From: Bacteroidia bacterium
GTDB lineage: Bacteria; Bacteroidota; Bacteroidia; Cytophagales; Cyclobacteriaceae
Direction: 5' to 3'
Assembly: GCA_030425425.1 (NCBI GenBank)
Contig: JAUIAO010000022.1
Span: 16,988 to 80,987, forward strand
DNA length: 64,000 bases
The position numbers and the translations under genes were made by a program. Of the stretch, positions 7,768-15,639 are shown one piece after another (within the stretch, counting starts at the first letter, position 1; every line of letters begins with the position of its first letter). Below the pieces are notes generated by a model. That model was not told where the DNA came from, ran no database searches, and saw only the letters and a list, made by a program, of their open reading frames with translations.

Positions 7768-9072
7768 TCACGTATTTGGTGGAAATGAAATGGTAAACTC
7801 ACTTCCATAATTTTCTCGACTTGTAAAAGTAATATTTCCATCGATTAGGTCAAGGTATCTTTTCACAATGTTTAGCCCAAGACCTGTTCCCTGGATATTG
7901 GAGGCGTTTTCTGCTCTGTAAAATCGCTGAAAAAGCTTCTTTTGTTCGTCTTCCGGAATGCCAATACCCTCATCTTTGATAGATACACATATATCATGAT
8001 TATCAAAGAAAGCACGAATGGTAATTGTTTTACCCTCCGGTGAATATTTGATCGCATTGGAAATCAAATTGATGATAATATTCTTAATGATTTGCGGATC
8101 ATTGTTGATGATCGGCAAGTCATCATCATATCTCACATCCAGCTGTTGGCCTTTTTTCAATGTGAGCTCAAATAAATCCAAAACTTCATGGATAATGTTT
8201 TGAATCGTGAATTTATCTATCCTTACAGCCACTGATTCACTATCTAGCTTTTCGAGGGATAGGAAATCATTTAAAATATTGGTCAAGTTTTGTACCGCTG
8301 TTTTGATTCGCAGAACGTGCTTTTCACGATTGGGCTGTTGATCAGTTTCTGTATATTTTGCTACTAAACTGGCAGAGCTATGTATGGTGGTAAGTGGAGT
8401 TCTAAATTCATGACTAGCAGTAGAAATGAATCTAGATTTCATTTCATTCAGTTCTTTTTCTTTTTCCAGTGCATTCAGAATTTCCTTTTCTGCCTTTTTA
8501 AGGTCGTCAAGGCTGTCTTTTAAGGCTTCTTCTGCGAGCTTTCTTTCTCTAATCTGACTCTTAAGCCCCATGTTCAAGTGCTCTAGCTCTTGGGTTCGCT
8601 CAAAAACCTTACTCTCTAGTTTGTTTGCGTATTCTGCAATTTTTTGCTTGCTGTCTTTTAACTCGTCTTCTATTTCTTGTCTCTTCGTAATGTCCGTGAC
8701 AAAACCTACTACCAGATTGGAATTTTGGTGTCTTACATGACTGAGGCTAACTTCTACGGGGAATTCACTGCCATCTTTTCTCAACCCTGTCAGGTGGCGA
8801 CCTATTCCCATCGGTCTGGTGACCGGATTTTCAATGAATCCATCTCTCTGAGCAACATGGCCTTTTTTGTATGGGGTAGGAACCAGATCTTCTATTAATA
8901 ATCCATTCATTTCATCTGGATTATATCGGAAAATATATTCCGCATGCTGGTTTACAAACTGTATTTTACCGGAATCATCGATGATTATGATTCCCTGACC
9001 TGCTTCTGTAAAAATTTTCTGTAGTAATTCTACTCCCAAAGGAGAGGAGAAATAATGACTACTTTGGTTCAT
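7768..9072 (-). CDS. FixL-like PAS histidine kinase, putative haem O2 sensor
   Basis: The 434-residue soluble protein has one PAS domain (residues 12-135), a coiled coil (135-210), HisKA with phosphoacceptor His221 in STASHEFRTPL, and an HATPase domain with N, G1 (DEGIGIPEDE) and G2 (GTGLGL) boxes. The PAS segment PYKKGH...GIGR aligns without gaps with FixL PYREQH...GIGR: His72 sits where FixL has its proximal haem His, and Arg92 where it has the O2-responsive Arg. The following GLRKDGSEFPVEVS also matches. Haem binding is therefore likely but not proven, because related non-haem PAS domains share parts of this motif. It is cotranscribed with the REC-CRP regulator and is its obvious partner. 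Confidence 0.88.
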   Translation of the reverse strand: MNQSSHYFSSPLGVELLQKIFTEAGQGIIIIDDSGKIQFVNQHAEYIFRYNPDEMNGLLIEDLVPTPYKKGHVAQRDGFIENPVTRPMGIGRHLTGLRKDGSEFPVEVSLSHVRHQNSNLVVGFVTDITKRQEIEDELKDSKQKIAEYANKLESKVFERTQELEHLNMGLKSQIRERKLAEEALKDSLDDLKKAEKEILNALEKEKELNEMKSRFISTASHEFRTPLTTIHSSASLVAKYTETDQQPNREKHVLRIKTAVQNLTNILNDFLSLEKLDSESVAVRIDKFTIQNIIHEVLDLFELTLKKGQQLDVRYDDDLPIINNDPQIIKNIIINLISNAIKYSPEGKTITIRAFFDNHDICVSIKDEGIGIPEDEQKKLFQRFYRAENASNIQGTGLGLNIVKRYLDLIDGNITFTSRENYGSEFTISFPPNT

Positions 9073-9165
9073 TCTAAAGGGGGATAGTTAGTTGTTTAGT
9101 TGGTAAACCTAATAAAGGACAAGCAAACTGACTTTTATCTAAACTGATTTATTTCATTTTTAAAA

Positions 9166-9209
9166 TTGATCATGGTCACCACTAGCCATCTGCCACTCTG
9201 ATACTTTTG
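9166..9209 (+). promoter_or_regulatory. Degenerate FNR-type box and -7 element of the uspA-ccoI operon
   Basis: Positions 9166-9179 read TTGATCATGGTCAC (two mismatches to TTGAT-N4-ATCAA). After 22 nt comes TACTTTTG at 9202-9209. The geometry is nearly the same as at the small-RNA promoter (21 nt). Predicted start is near 9216, 23 nt before the ATG. Confidence 0.5.
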
Positions 9210-9238
9210 TTAACTGAAGCTTACATAAAATCCTTTTA

Positions 9239-9700
9239 ATGAGTCCATTTCAACACATATTGATACCTACGGATTTTTCGCATTCAGCGTGGAAGGCTGT
9301 ACAGATGGGTCTGACGCTTGCTGATCATGAAGATTCCAGTATCGTATTGCTGCATGTTTTTCCTTCATCGGCTAAGTTTACAAATGGTAAAAAGGTCTCT
9401 CTAGAAGATGAAAAACAGATCCAGAGTCTTCAGGAGCAAATGGATGACTTCTGCAAATCTCTACAGGAAAGCTCCAGAGCTACGATTATTCCGAAGATAC
9501 TCAGAGGAAAAGTAGAGCACGAAATCTTACAATATATTGACAAGTATGCCTTTGATATGGTAATATTGGGGATTAATAGTAATGGTGCAGATAATCATCC
9601 GGGTAGCCATGTTTCCAATATTATTGAACAGGCAAATGCACCTGTGATGGTTATTCCCAATTACCTAGAATCAGAAATTAAAGAAAAAGTCCCTGCATAA
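9239..9700 (+). CDS. Universal stress protein (UspA family)
   Basis: The 153-residue single Usp domain starts with FQHILIPTDFSHSAWKAV and ends with the UspA nucleotide-site region DMVILGINSNG...GSHVSNIIEQANAPVMVIP, so ATP binding is plausible. It is cytoplasmic. The stop codon abuts the ATG of ccoI, so the two are translated together. UspA genes often accompany FNR/low-oxygen regulons, which fits the FNR-type box in front. The exact role is not readable from sequence. Confidence 0.9.
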   Translation: MSPFQHILIPTDFSHSAWKAVQMGLTLADHEDSSIVLLHVFPSSAKFTNGKKVSLEDEKQIQSLQEQMDDFCKSLQESSRATIIPKILRGKVEHEILQYIDKYAFDMVILGINSNGADNHPGSHVSNIIEQANAPVMVIPNYLESEIKEKVPA

Positions 9701-12088
9701 ATGGTGAAAACCATGGAGAAGCCTACATGTTATCACTGCGGTGATAAGTGTGAGGATGAAACCATCTACTTTGATGACAAGGTGTTTTGTTGCTATGGCT
9801 GCAAAGCTGTATACGAACTACTAGAGTCATCCAATCTCGATAACTACTACGAAAACGAAGAGCTGAAAGCAAAAAAGGTTCAGGACAAGCTGGCCTCTGA
9901 GCGTAAATTTAGCTTTTTGGATCTTCCTGAGGTTACGGAGAAATTACTCAGGTATCATGATGATACTGTCTCAATGGTAAGGTTTTACATTGCGGGAATT
10001 CACTGTAGTTCTTGTATCTATCTTTTAGAACACCTCCCAAAGCTTAATTCAAACATCGTTAGATCTGAAGTCAATTTCGTTAGGAAAGAAATCACCATCA
10101 CTTTTACAAATGAGATTACACTCAAGGAAATAGCCGTATTGCTTTCCTCTGTAGGTTATCCACCCACAGTAAATTTGGATAGCCTGGATGATACGAAAAA
10201 GAAAGTTTCATCTGACCGTATAGGGATGAAAATTGCAGTGGCGGGATTTGCTTTTGGCAATAGTATGCTCATTAGCTTACCTGAATATCTGGACGTAGGC
10301 TATCAGCTGGATGATACATTCAAATCTTTGTTTGGTTGGATTAATATGGTACTGGCTTTCCCTGTGGTCTTTTATGCAGCTCAGGATTATTTCATTAGTT
10401 CGTGGAAAGGTCTTAAGCACAAATACCTCAACATAGATGTGCCCATATCACTTGGGGTTATCACCTTGTTTATCAGGAGTTTGTATGAGATTCTCTGGTC
10501 CTTAGGACCTGGTTATGTGGATTCACTTACAGGTTTGGTATTCTTTCTTTTAGTGGGGAAATGGTATCAGGGTAAAACCTACCAGGCGCTTTCCTTTGAT
10601 CGTGATTATACCAGTTATTTTCCCATCACAGTTACCAGGATTACTGCCGGTATAGAAGAAAATGTAATGATCAGAGAGCTACAGGCCGGAGATCAAATAG
10701 TGCTACATAACCAGGAATTGATTCCTGCAGATGGAGTAATCAAGAGTGGAGAAGCCAGGTTGGACTATAGTTTTGTGACCGGAGAAGCAGAACCGGTTTT
10801 GAAAAAAGTGGGTGATAAAGTTTTTGGCGGTGGACGTCAGGTAGGGGGTAATATGACTATCGAACTTGAAAAATCAGTCAACAATAGTGAGCTTACTCAG
10901 CTTTGGAATAGTCAATCATCATCCAGCAAAAACACCACTAAATTTGATGGGCTCATTGATAAAGTCAGCCAATATTTCACAGTGGCCATCATTGTTCTTG
11001 CATTGGGCACAGGTGCTTATTGGTGGTTTGATGATAAGGAAATTGTTTGGGATGCTATTACCGCGGTGTTGATTGTGGCTTGTCCATGTGCATTGGCTTT
11101 GGCTATGCCTTTTGGTCAGGGGCACGGTATGCGAGTATTGGGTAAAAATGGCTTTTACCTTAAAAATGCTCAGGTTATTGAGCAAATCGGAAAGATCAAA
11201 AATATGATTTTTGACAAAACCGGAACGCTAACTAAAAATGACCCCATGAGCATTTCATTCGTTGGGAAGGAGCTGAGTATTGATTCAAAACAAATCATTA
11301 AGACTGCATGTGCTAATTCAGCCCATCCATTGAGCAAACTGATAGCTTCTTCTTTTGGGGATGAAATAGAGAAACTACCAATTACTACTTTCGACGAAGA
11401 GATTGGTAAAGGAATCATTTCTGAAATCAACGGTGAAGTCATACGCTTAGGCTCTGCTAGTTTGATAGGAGTAAAGCATGAAGGAGTAATGCATGAATCT
11501 CATGTCCATGTGTCTCTAAAAGGTAATTATCTGGGATATTACCGCATCAAGGCCAGCTATCGTGATGGTATTTTCAATGAACTCGAAGAGCTGGCAGAAG
11601 CGTATCAATTACACCTGCTTTCTGGAGATAACGACGCGGAAAAAGAGCATTTAAATTCTTATTTTCAGGAATTACACTTCAATCAAAAACCAACTGATAA
11701 GCTCCAATATGTAGATAAAATCAAAGAAAAGACACTGATGATAGGGGATGGTCTCAATGATGCTGGAGCACTGAAAGGTGCTGATGTGGGTATTGCGGTT
11801 TGTGAAGATATACATCAGTTTAGTCCGGCCTGTGATGCGCTTCTTCAGGCGGATGCTATGAGTAATCTTCCGAAAATTCTGGAGTTCTCTCGATCAATTA
11901 TGAAGATCGTGGTAACGGCACTGGTGATCTCACTCATCTATAACTTAATTGGACTTTCATTTGCTATCACAGGTAATTTGAAACCAGTTATTTCTGCTAT
12001 TCTGATGCCGATCAGTTCTGTTACTGTAGTTGGCTTCATCACCCTGGCGGTGAATTTTTTAGGCAATCGAGTCTTTAAATCTCACTAG
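9701..12088 (+). CDS. ccoI: Cu(+)-exporting P1B-ATPase for cbb3 oxidase assembly
   Basis: The 795-residue P-type ATPase opens with a Cys-rich segment (Cys10, 13, 17, 30, 31, 34), typical of FixI/CcoI and absent from plain CopA. An HMA domain with CxxC at 102-105 follows, then eight predicted membrane helices, the metal-site CPC at 461-463, the phosphorylation motif DKTGTLTK (Asp505) and the hinge GDGLNDAGAL. It moves copper across the inner membrane for the CuB site of cbb3 oxidase. It directly follows uspA and lies 3.4 kb before the oxidase genes instead of among them. ATG at 9713 is an alternative start. Confidence 0.92.
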   Translation: MVKTMEKPTCYHCGDKCEDETIYFDDKVFCCYGCKAVYELLESSNLDNYYENEELKAKKVQDKLASERKFSFLDLPEVTEKLLRYHDDTVSMVRFYIAGIHCSSCIYLLEHLPKLNSNIVRSEVNFVRKEITITFTNEITLKEIAVLLSSVGYPPTVNLDSLDDTKKKVSSDRIGMKIAVAGFAFGNSMLISLPEYLDVGYQLDDTFKSLFGWINMVLAFPVVFYAAQDYFISSWKGLKHKYLNIDVPISLGVITLFIRSLYEILWSLGPGYVDSLTGLVFFLLVGKWYQGKTYQALSFDRDYTSYFPITVTRITAGIEENVMIRELQAGDQIVLHNQELIPADGVIKSGEARLDYSFVTGEAEPVLKKVGDKVFGGGRQVGGNMTIELEKSVNNSELTQLWNSQSSSSKNTTKFDGLIDKVSQYFTVAIIVLALGTGAYWWFDDKEIVWDAITAVLIVACPCALALAMPFGQGHGMRVLGKNGFYLKNAQVIEQIGKIKNMIFDKTGTLTKNDPMSISFVGKELSIDSKQIIKTACANSAHPLSKLIASSFGDEIEKLPITTFDEEIGKGIISEINGEVIRLGSASLIGVKHEGVMHESHVHVSLKGNYLGYYRIKASYRDGIFNELEELAEAYQLHLLSGDNDAEKEHLNSYFQELHFNQKPTDKLQYVDKIKEKTLMIGDGLNDAGALKGADVGIAVCEDIHQFSPACDALLQADAMSNLPKILEFSRSIMKIVVTALVISLIYNLIGLSFAITGNLKPVISAILMPISSVTVVGFITLAVNFLGNRVFKSH

Positions 12089-12229
12089 ATCGGGTTTATT
12101 TACATATAATGCGCTGAAAGTCAATAAGTTTTAATTCTGCTGAATAGAGAACCAAGTTCTTGATTTAAGTAATTCAAGGGACGTTTTTTTGAATGTTTAA
12201 TAGTAAAGTGAAACATTTCTATTAAAATA

Positions 12230-12250
12230 TATGTACATACATTAAATTTG
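12230..12250 (+). promoter_or_regulatory. Small palindrome and -7 element before the dioxygenase gene
   Basis: TATGTACATA (12230-12239) is a perfect 10-bp palindrome just upstream of TAAATTTG (12243-12250), an exact TAnnTTTG. A start near 12257 would leave a leader of only about 9 nt before ATG 12266. The palindrome occupies the spacer and could be a repressor site. Confidence 0.35.
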
Positions 12251-12265
12251 ATGTAAACTTCAAAA

Positions 12266-13147
12266 ATGAAGCGAAAGACATTTATCAAAGCAATAGGAGG
12301 GCTTACAGCAATGACGACATTAGGAGGATTCAAGCAGGTTACAGATACATTATTGAAAGATAATCAGTTGATGCCTGTATTATTTATGGGACATGGATCT
12401 CCAATGAATGGGATCGAGGACAATGAGTTTAGTAGATATTGGTCTAAGCTGGCGAAGGAGATTCCTCAGCCAGAGGCGATCCTGTGTGTCTCAGCTCATT
12501 GGTTGACGAAGGGAACTCATGTGACGGCCATGGACTTTCCAAAAACCATTCACGACTTTGGAGGTTTTCCAAGAAAACTGTTTGAGGTGGAATATCCTGC
12601 ACCGGGCCACCCGGGTATAGCAACTGAAACTGCGAAGCTGATTCAGACTACCGACGTTGGATTAGATCATGACTGGGGACTGGATCACGGTACATGGACG
12701 GTAGTCAGGCATATGTATCCTCAGGCTAATATTCCAGTTTTTCAGCTCAGTATTGATTATCACAAACCTGCTGAATATCACTACAACCTGGCTAAAGAAT
12801 TGGCTGCTTTACGTAAAAGGAGAGTGCTGATCATTGGCAGTGGAAACATGGTCCATAATCTCAGAATGATTGATTGGAAAAATATGAATACTGACAATTA
12901 TGGTTACGATTGGGCGAGGGATCTGAATGAGATATTCAAATCAAAAATTTCTTCACGTGATCACCATGCATTGTTGAGGTACAATGAATTGAGCTCAGCG
13001 GCTAAACTAGCCATTCCATCTCCAGATCATTATTACCCATTGATTTATACATTAGGTCTTCAAAATGAAAGAGAAGACGTAGAGTTTTTCAACGACAAAT
13101 GTGTGGCGGGATCTCTCACTATGACCTCTGTGAGAATTGGTCAGTGA
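12266..13147 (+). CDS. Class III extradiol ring-cleavage dioxygenase (YgiD/DODA-type)
   Basis: The 293-residue protein has the LigB/DODA fold pattern. Metal-ligand His candidates are His43 (FMGHGSPMN), His78 (CVSAHW) and His197 (GSGNMVHNL), with a catalytic-type His141 in LDHGTW. Family members cleave catecholic rings such as DOPA; many bacterial ones have unknown substrates. The N-terminus (KRKTFIKAIGGLTAMTTLGG) looks like a weak Tat or Sec signal, unusual for YgiD, so the enzyme may be exported. It stands alone: its stop abuts the convergent next gene. Length is about 30 residues above YgiD, explained by that leader. Confidence 0.88.
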   Translation: MKRKTFIKAIGGLTAMTTLGGFKQVTDTLLKDNQLMPVLFMGHGSPMNGIEDNEFSRYWSKLAKEIPQPEAILCVSAHWLTKGTHVTAMDFPKTIHDFGGFPRKLFEVEYPAPGHPGIATETAKLIQTTDVGLDHDWGLDHGTWTVVRHMYPQANIPVFQLSIDYHKPAEYHYNLAKELAALRKRRVLIIGSGNMVHNLRMIDWKNMNTDNYGYDWARDLNEIFKSKISSRDHHALLRYNELSSAAKLAIPSPDHYYPLIYTLGLQNEREDVEFFNDKCVAGSLTMTSVRIGQ

Positions 13148-14140
13148 TTATTTTGAGAGTTTTTTAACCACTTTTTCTATACACCATTCATAACTCTTCT
13201 TATTCTTGAGATATTTTGGAATATACTTGTTGAGCACCTTGTTGTGCCCTGCTTCAATTTCATTTCTGGTAAGAAATGTTTCATAATTCTCTATCCCAGC
13301 AGTTTCTAATAATTGCTTGGTGATATATCCGGTAATGAAATATTGAAATTCAACCCACAATATAGAGTAACTCAATTCCAGATCTTGGGTTTGTTCAAGA
13401 AGGTATTCATTCACCTGACTCTTATTCAATTCTTTGACATTCATCAAGGAATTCAAATACAGAGTTTCTACCCAGTTTCCTTGTGGTTGATAGATCGGCT
13501 GTGAGCCTATGATTATTCGAAATGGGTCTTTAGTTATGTAAGTTTTTTCCATAGAATTCAATGGAGATAAATTCCCCAAATAACAGATGTCAACCCTGAT
13601 TTTACCATCTTTCCATTCCCTTTTAAATGCATTCGAAAGTCGGTCAAACATCTCATTTTCAGTGGTTTGTATGTTTATTAAATTTTCGTTCAGTGTGTTG
13701 GTTATGTTTTCCAGATGTTCTTCCCAGAAGTAGGTTCTGTAGATCAGTGAAACCTGCACAAGCTGAAAACTAATGACTCTGAATTTTGAGGGTATGCCGG
13801 TGAGTGATAATTGGCTTTCTTGTATCAACCACTTTTCAAATTCATTTAAATATGGATCAGTGGGTAAGTCTTTTCCAATCACACTGTCTTTATAAAACTG
13901 AATCACATTGTTGAGGCGTTTTTTTTCATACTCACCCAGTTTATCTTTCACTTCAGTGGGTATCAAAGTAGAGTCAGTGCTCACATTCACTAGCGCTTCA
14001 TTATACAAGAAGTGATGGAGGTTTATCCAATAATGGCCATAAAAAGCATATTTATTCGTCTCGTTTAGGAGACCGTTTTCTGATTGTGATTTTGCCAGGA
14101 AAAATGAACATAGGATAACTAAAAACAATATTTTTCTCAT
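13148..14140 (-). CDS. Secreted protein of unknown function
   Basis: The 330-residue product has a clear signal peptide (MRKILFLVILCSFFLAKSQS). The mature part is rich in aromatic residues, with an early FYGHYWINLHHFLYN segment, mostly helical by eye, with no Cys pair, repeat or membrane helix that I can see. I recognise no family. The early HYW...HH residues and a later EAGHN segment could bind metal, but no complete motif is present. The gene ends flush against the stop of the dioxygenase gene, and its own promoter lies in 14141-14298. It is probably periplasmic. Confidence 0.7.
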   Translation of the reverse strand: MRKILFLVILCSFFLAKSQSENGLLNETNKYAFYGHYWINLHHFLYNEALVNVSTDSTLIPTEVKDKLGEYEKKRLNNVIQFYKDSVIGKDLPTDPYLNEFEKWLIQESQLSLTGIPSKFRVISFQLVQVSLIYRTYFWEEHLENITNTLNENLINIQTTENEMFDRLSNAFKREWKDGKIRVDICYLGNLSPLNSMEKTYITKDPFRIIIGSQPIYQPQGNWVETLYLNSLMNVKELNKSQVNEYLLEQTQDLELSYSILWVEFQYFITGYITKQLLETAGIENYETFLTRNEIEAGHNKVLNKYIPKYLKNKKSYEWCIEKVVKKLSK

Positions 14141-14298
14141 CTACATAATATTTCTGAAAGGTAAAACTAAACATCAAATTCGAGCTCCGTAATTGGCGTC
14201 AGTATTTTTACGGAAAGTGGCATTGAGTATTGTCCGAAGAAAAGAATACGAATTTTATATGAAAGCAGGGAATAGGTTCCGTATCTAATTTTGGTTTT

Positions 14299-14883
14299 AT
14301 GAAAATTTCAAAAGCAATAACCATTATCCTATTTTCGACCTTTTCTTATTCAGCTATAGGCCAGGATCCTGAAGGCAATGTCGTAGAAGATGTATATGAT
14401 GAATTGACTGAAGAATGGCAGAGTTATTCTGATGAAATAAAGCATTATAGGGGGCTAAGTGAGTTCTGCTCAAACGCGGAGTTTAGAGATCGTGTTTTTC
14501 TGGTACTGAAAAAACTTCATCATTACGATTCACTCGTTCTAGACATCATCAATGACCCATTATATACTTTAGAAATCGATCCAAAAGAGTACAGACAGAC
14601 ATTAAATGAAATCTATGATTTGGAGACCAGGTATAGTGTAAAAGCCTTTTCCGTTTTCTTGCGCGAAAGCTGTCACAAACGAAAGGATTTGGAAAAAGAA
14701 AAAGATCAACTTTCCAATGGTATTGGTATGTACTCCTATGATGGTCAGATACTCATGCTGGAAACCGATCTTGGTAAATATCTTAAACACCTGGATAAAA
14801 AATTCATAAGTATGAGAGACCATCTTCATCAGATTCACCCTGACCAGCTAAAGCAAATAGTCGACCTAGTTTATAATGATTAG
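14299..14883 (+). CDS. Small secreted helical protein of unknown function
   Basis: The 194-residue protein has a signal peptide ending near AIGQDPEG (residues 18-25). The mature part is highly charged and helical, with several EKEKDQL-type stretches and two Cys (in SEFCSNAEF and RESCHKR) that might form a disulphide. I recognise no family. TAATTTTG at 14286-14293 looks like a -7 element only 5 nt before the ATG, which would give an almost leaderless mRNA. It is divergent from the previous unknown gene and has no evident tie to the cco operon downstream. Confidence 0.6.
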   Translation: MKISKAITIILFSTFSYSAIGQDPEGNVVEDVYDELTEEWQSYSDEIKHYRGLSEFCSNAEFRDRVFLVLKKLHHYDSLVLDIINDPLYTLEIDPKEYRQTLNEIYDLETRYSVKAFSVFLRESCHKRKDLEKEKDQLSNGIGMYSYDGQILMLETDLGKYLKHLDKKFISMRDHLHQIHPDQLKQIVDLVYND

Positions 14884-15368
14884 ATTCTACTTATTGCCTG
14901 ACCTCCTTGGACGACATTCTGATTGCAATGCAAACTCCATCAACTCACTGGATGGACCTGCCTCGAAGTAGTTTATTGCACAGTTACATTTTTATCGATC
15001 AGCTGTGTGGATAATATTCATCAGCTCTGTAACATTTGTTACGTTGGCAGGTGAGAATATGTAGCTCGTGTTTGATACTCATTTCAGGTTCTTACCTCTT
15101 TCTGATTTTTAGTTTTATTGATGAGAATTTTCTTGAATAAATGTATTCAATAACCATTGAATTATTTTCATATTATCAATTATTAATTTAATATAAGTGT
15201 TTGATATTCAGTATTTTGTAGAAGTGGGCTTGAAAGGCATAGCAGAGTACATAGCGACTTGTTTTAAATATCATTTCATTTACCGGAATAATTTTTAAAT
15301 TGAGGGTAGTTTGTTTCTCATGTATATGAGCATATATCACCGCTCCGGTATTTTGCAAACGATTACCA
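14884..15368. other. Long AT-rich intergenic region before the cco operon
   Basis: I see no credible coding frame, no tRNA and no strong terminator in these 485 bases. The stretch is AT-rich, especially 15100-15300. Regulatory signals near the cco genes start at 15369. Its length suggests further control sites that I cannot name. Confidence 0.5.
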
Positions 15369-15434
15369 CTGATTAAAATCAGCTTTTTTTTTGAAACCTC
15401 TCATAAAAATCGCCTGATGATCCACCTAATCTTG
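15369..15434 (+). promoter_or_regulatory. FNR-type box and -7 element of the cco operon
   Basis: CTGATTAAAATCAG (15369-15382) is a complete palindrome with the TGAT-N4-ATCA core. Exactly 44 nt later comes TAATCTTG (15427-15434), one mismatch from TAnnTTTG. The 44-nt gap equals that at the yceI promoter. Predicted start is near 15441, giving a very short leader before ccoS at 15448. Confidence 0.6.
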
Positions 15435-15447
15435 CTAACTGTATAAT

Positions 15448-15639
15448 ATGAGTGTAATAGTTTTATTAATCGGATTCAGTCTTACTACAGCCACAGGGTT
15501 TCTTATTGCGTTTCTCTGGGCTTCAAAATCAGGTCAATTTGACGATGATTACACTCCATCTGTGAGAATATTATTTGATGACGAACAAAAACAATCTATC
15601 AATGGAAGCAACCCTAGATCAAAAACAGGGGACTACTAA
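15448..15639 (+). CDS. ccoS: cbb3 oxidase maturation protein CcoS
   Basis: The 63-residue protein has one N-terminal membrane helix ending in AFLWASKSGQFDD, the conserved CcoS signature just after the helix, and a short charged tail. CcoS is needed to insert haem and CuB into CcoN. Its 3' end overlaps the start of ccoNO by up to 38 nt, pointing to translational coupling. It is the first gene of the operon behind the FNR-type box. Confidence 0.92.
   Translation: MSVIVLLIGFSLTTATGFLIAFLWASKSGQFDDDYTPSVRILFDDEQKQSINGSNPRSKTGDY

Noticed and set aside
15404..15411. TAAAAATC as the -7 element of the cco operon
   Set aside because: It matches TAnnTTTG poorly; TAATCTTG at 15427-15434 is better and repeats the 44-nt spacing seen at yceI.
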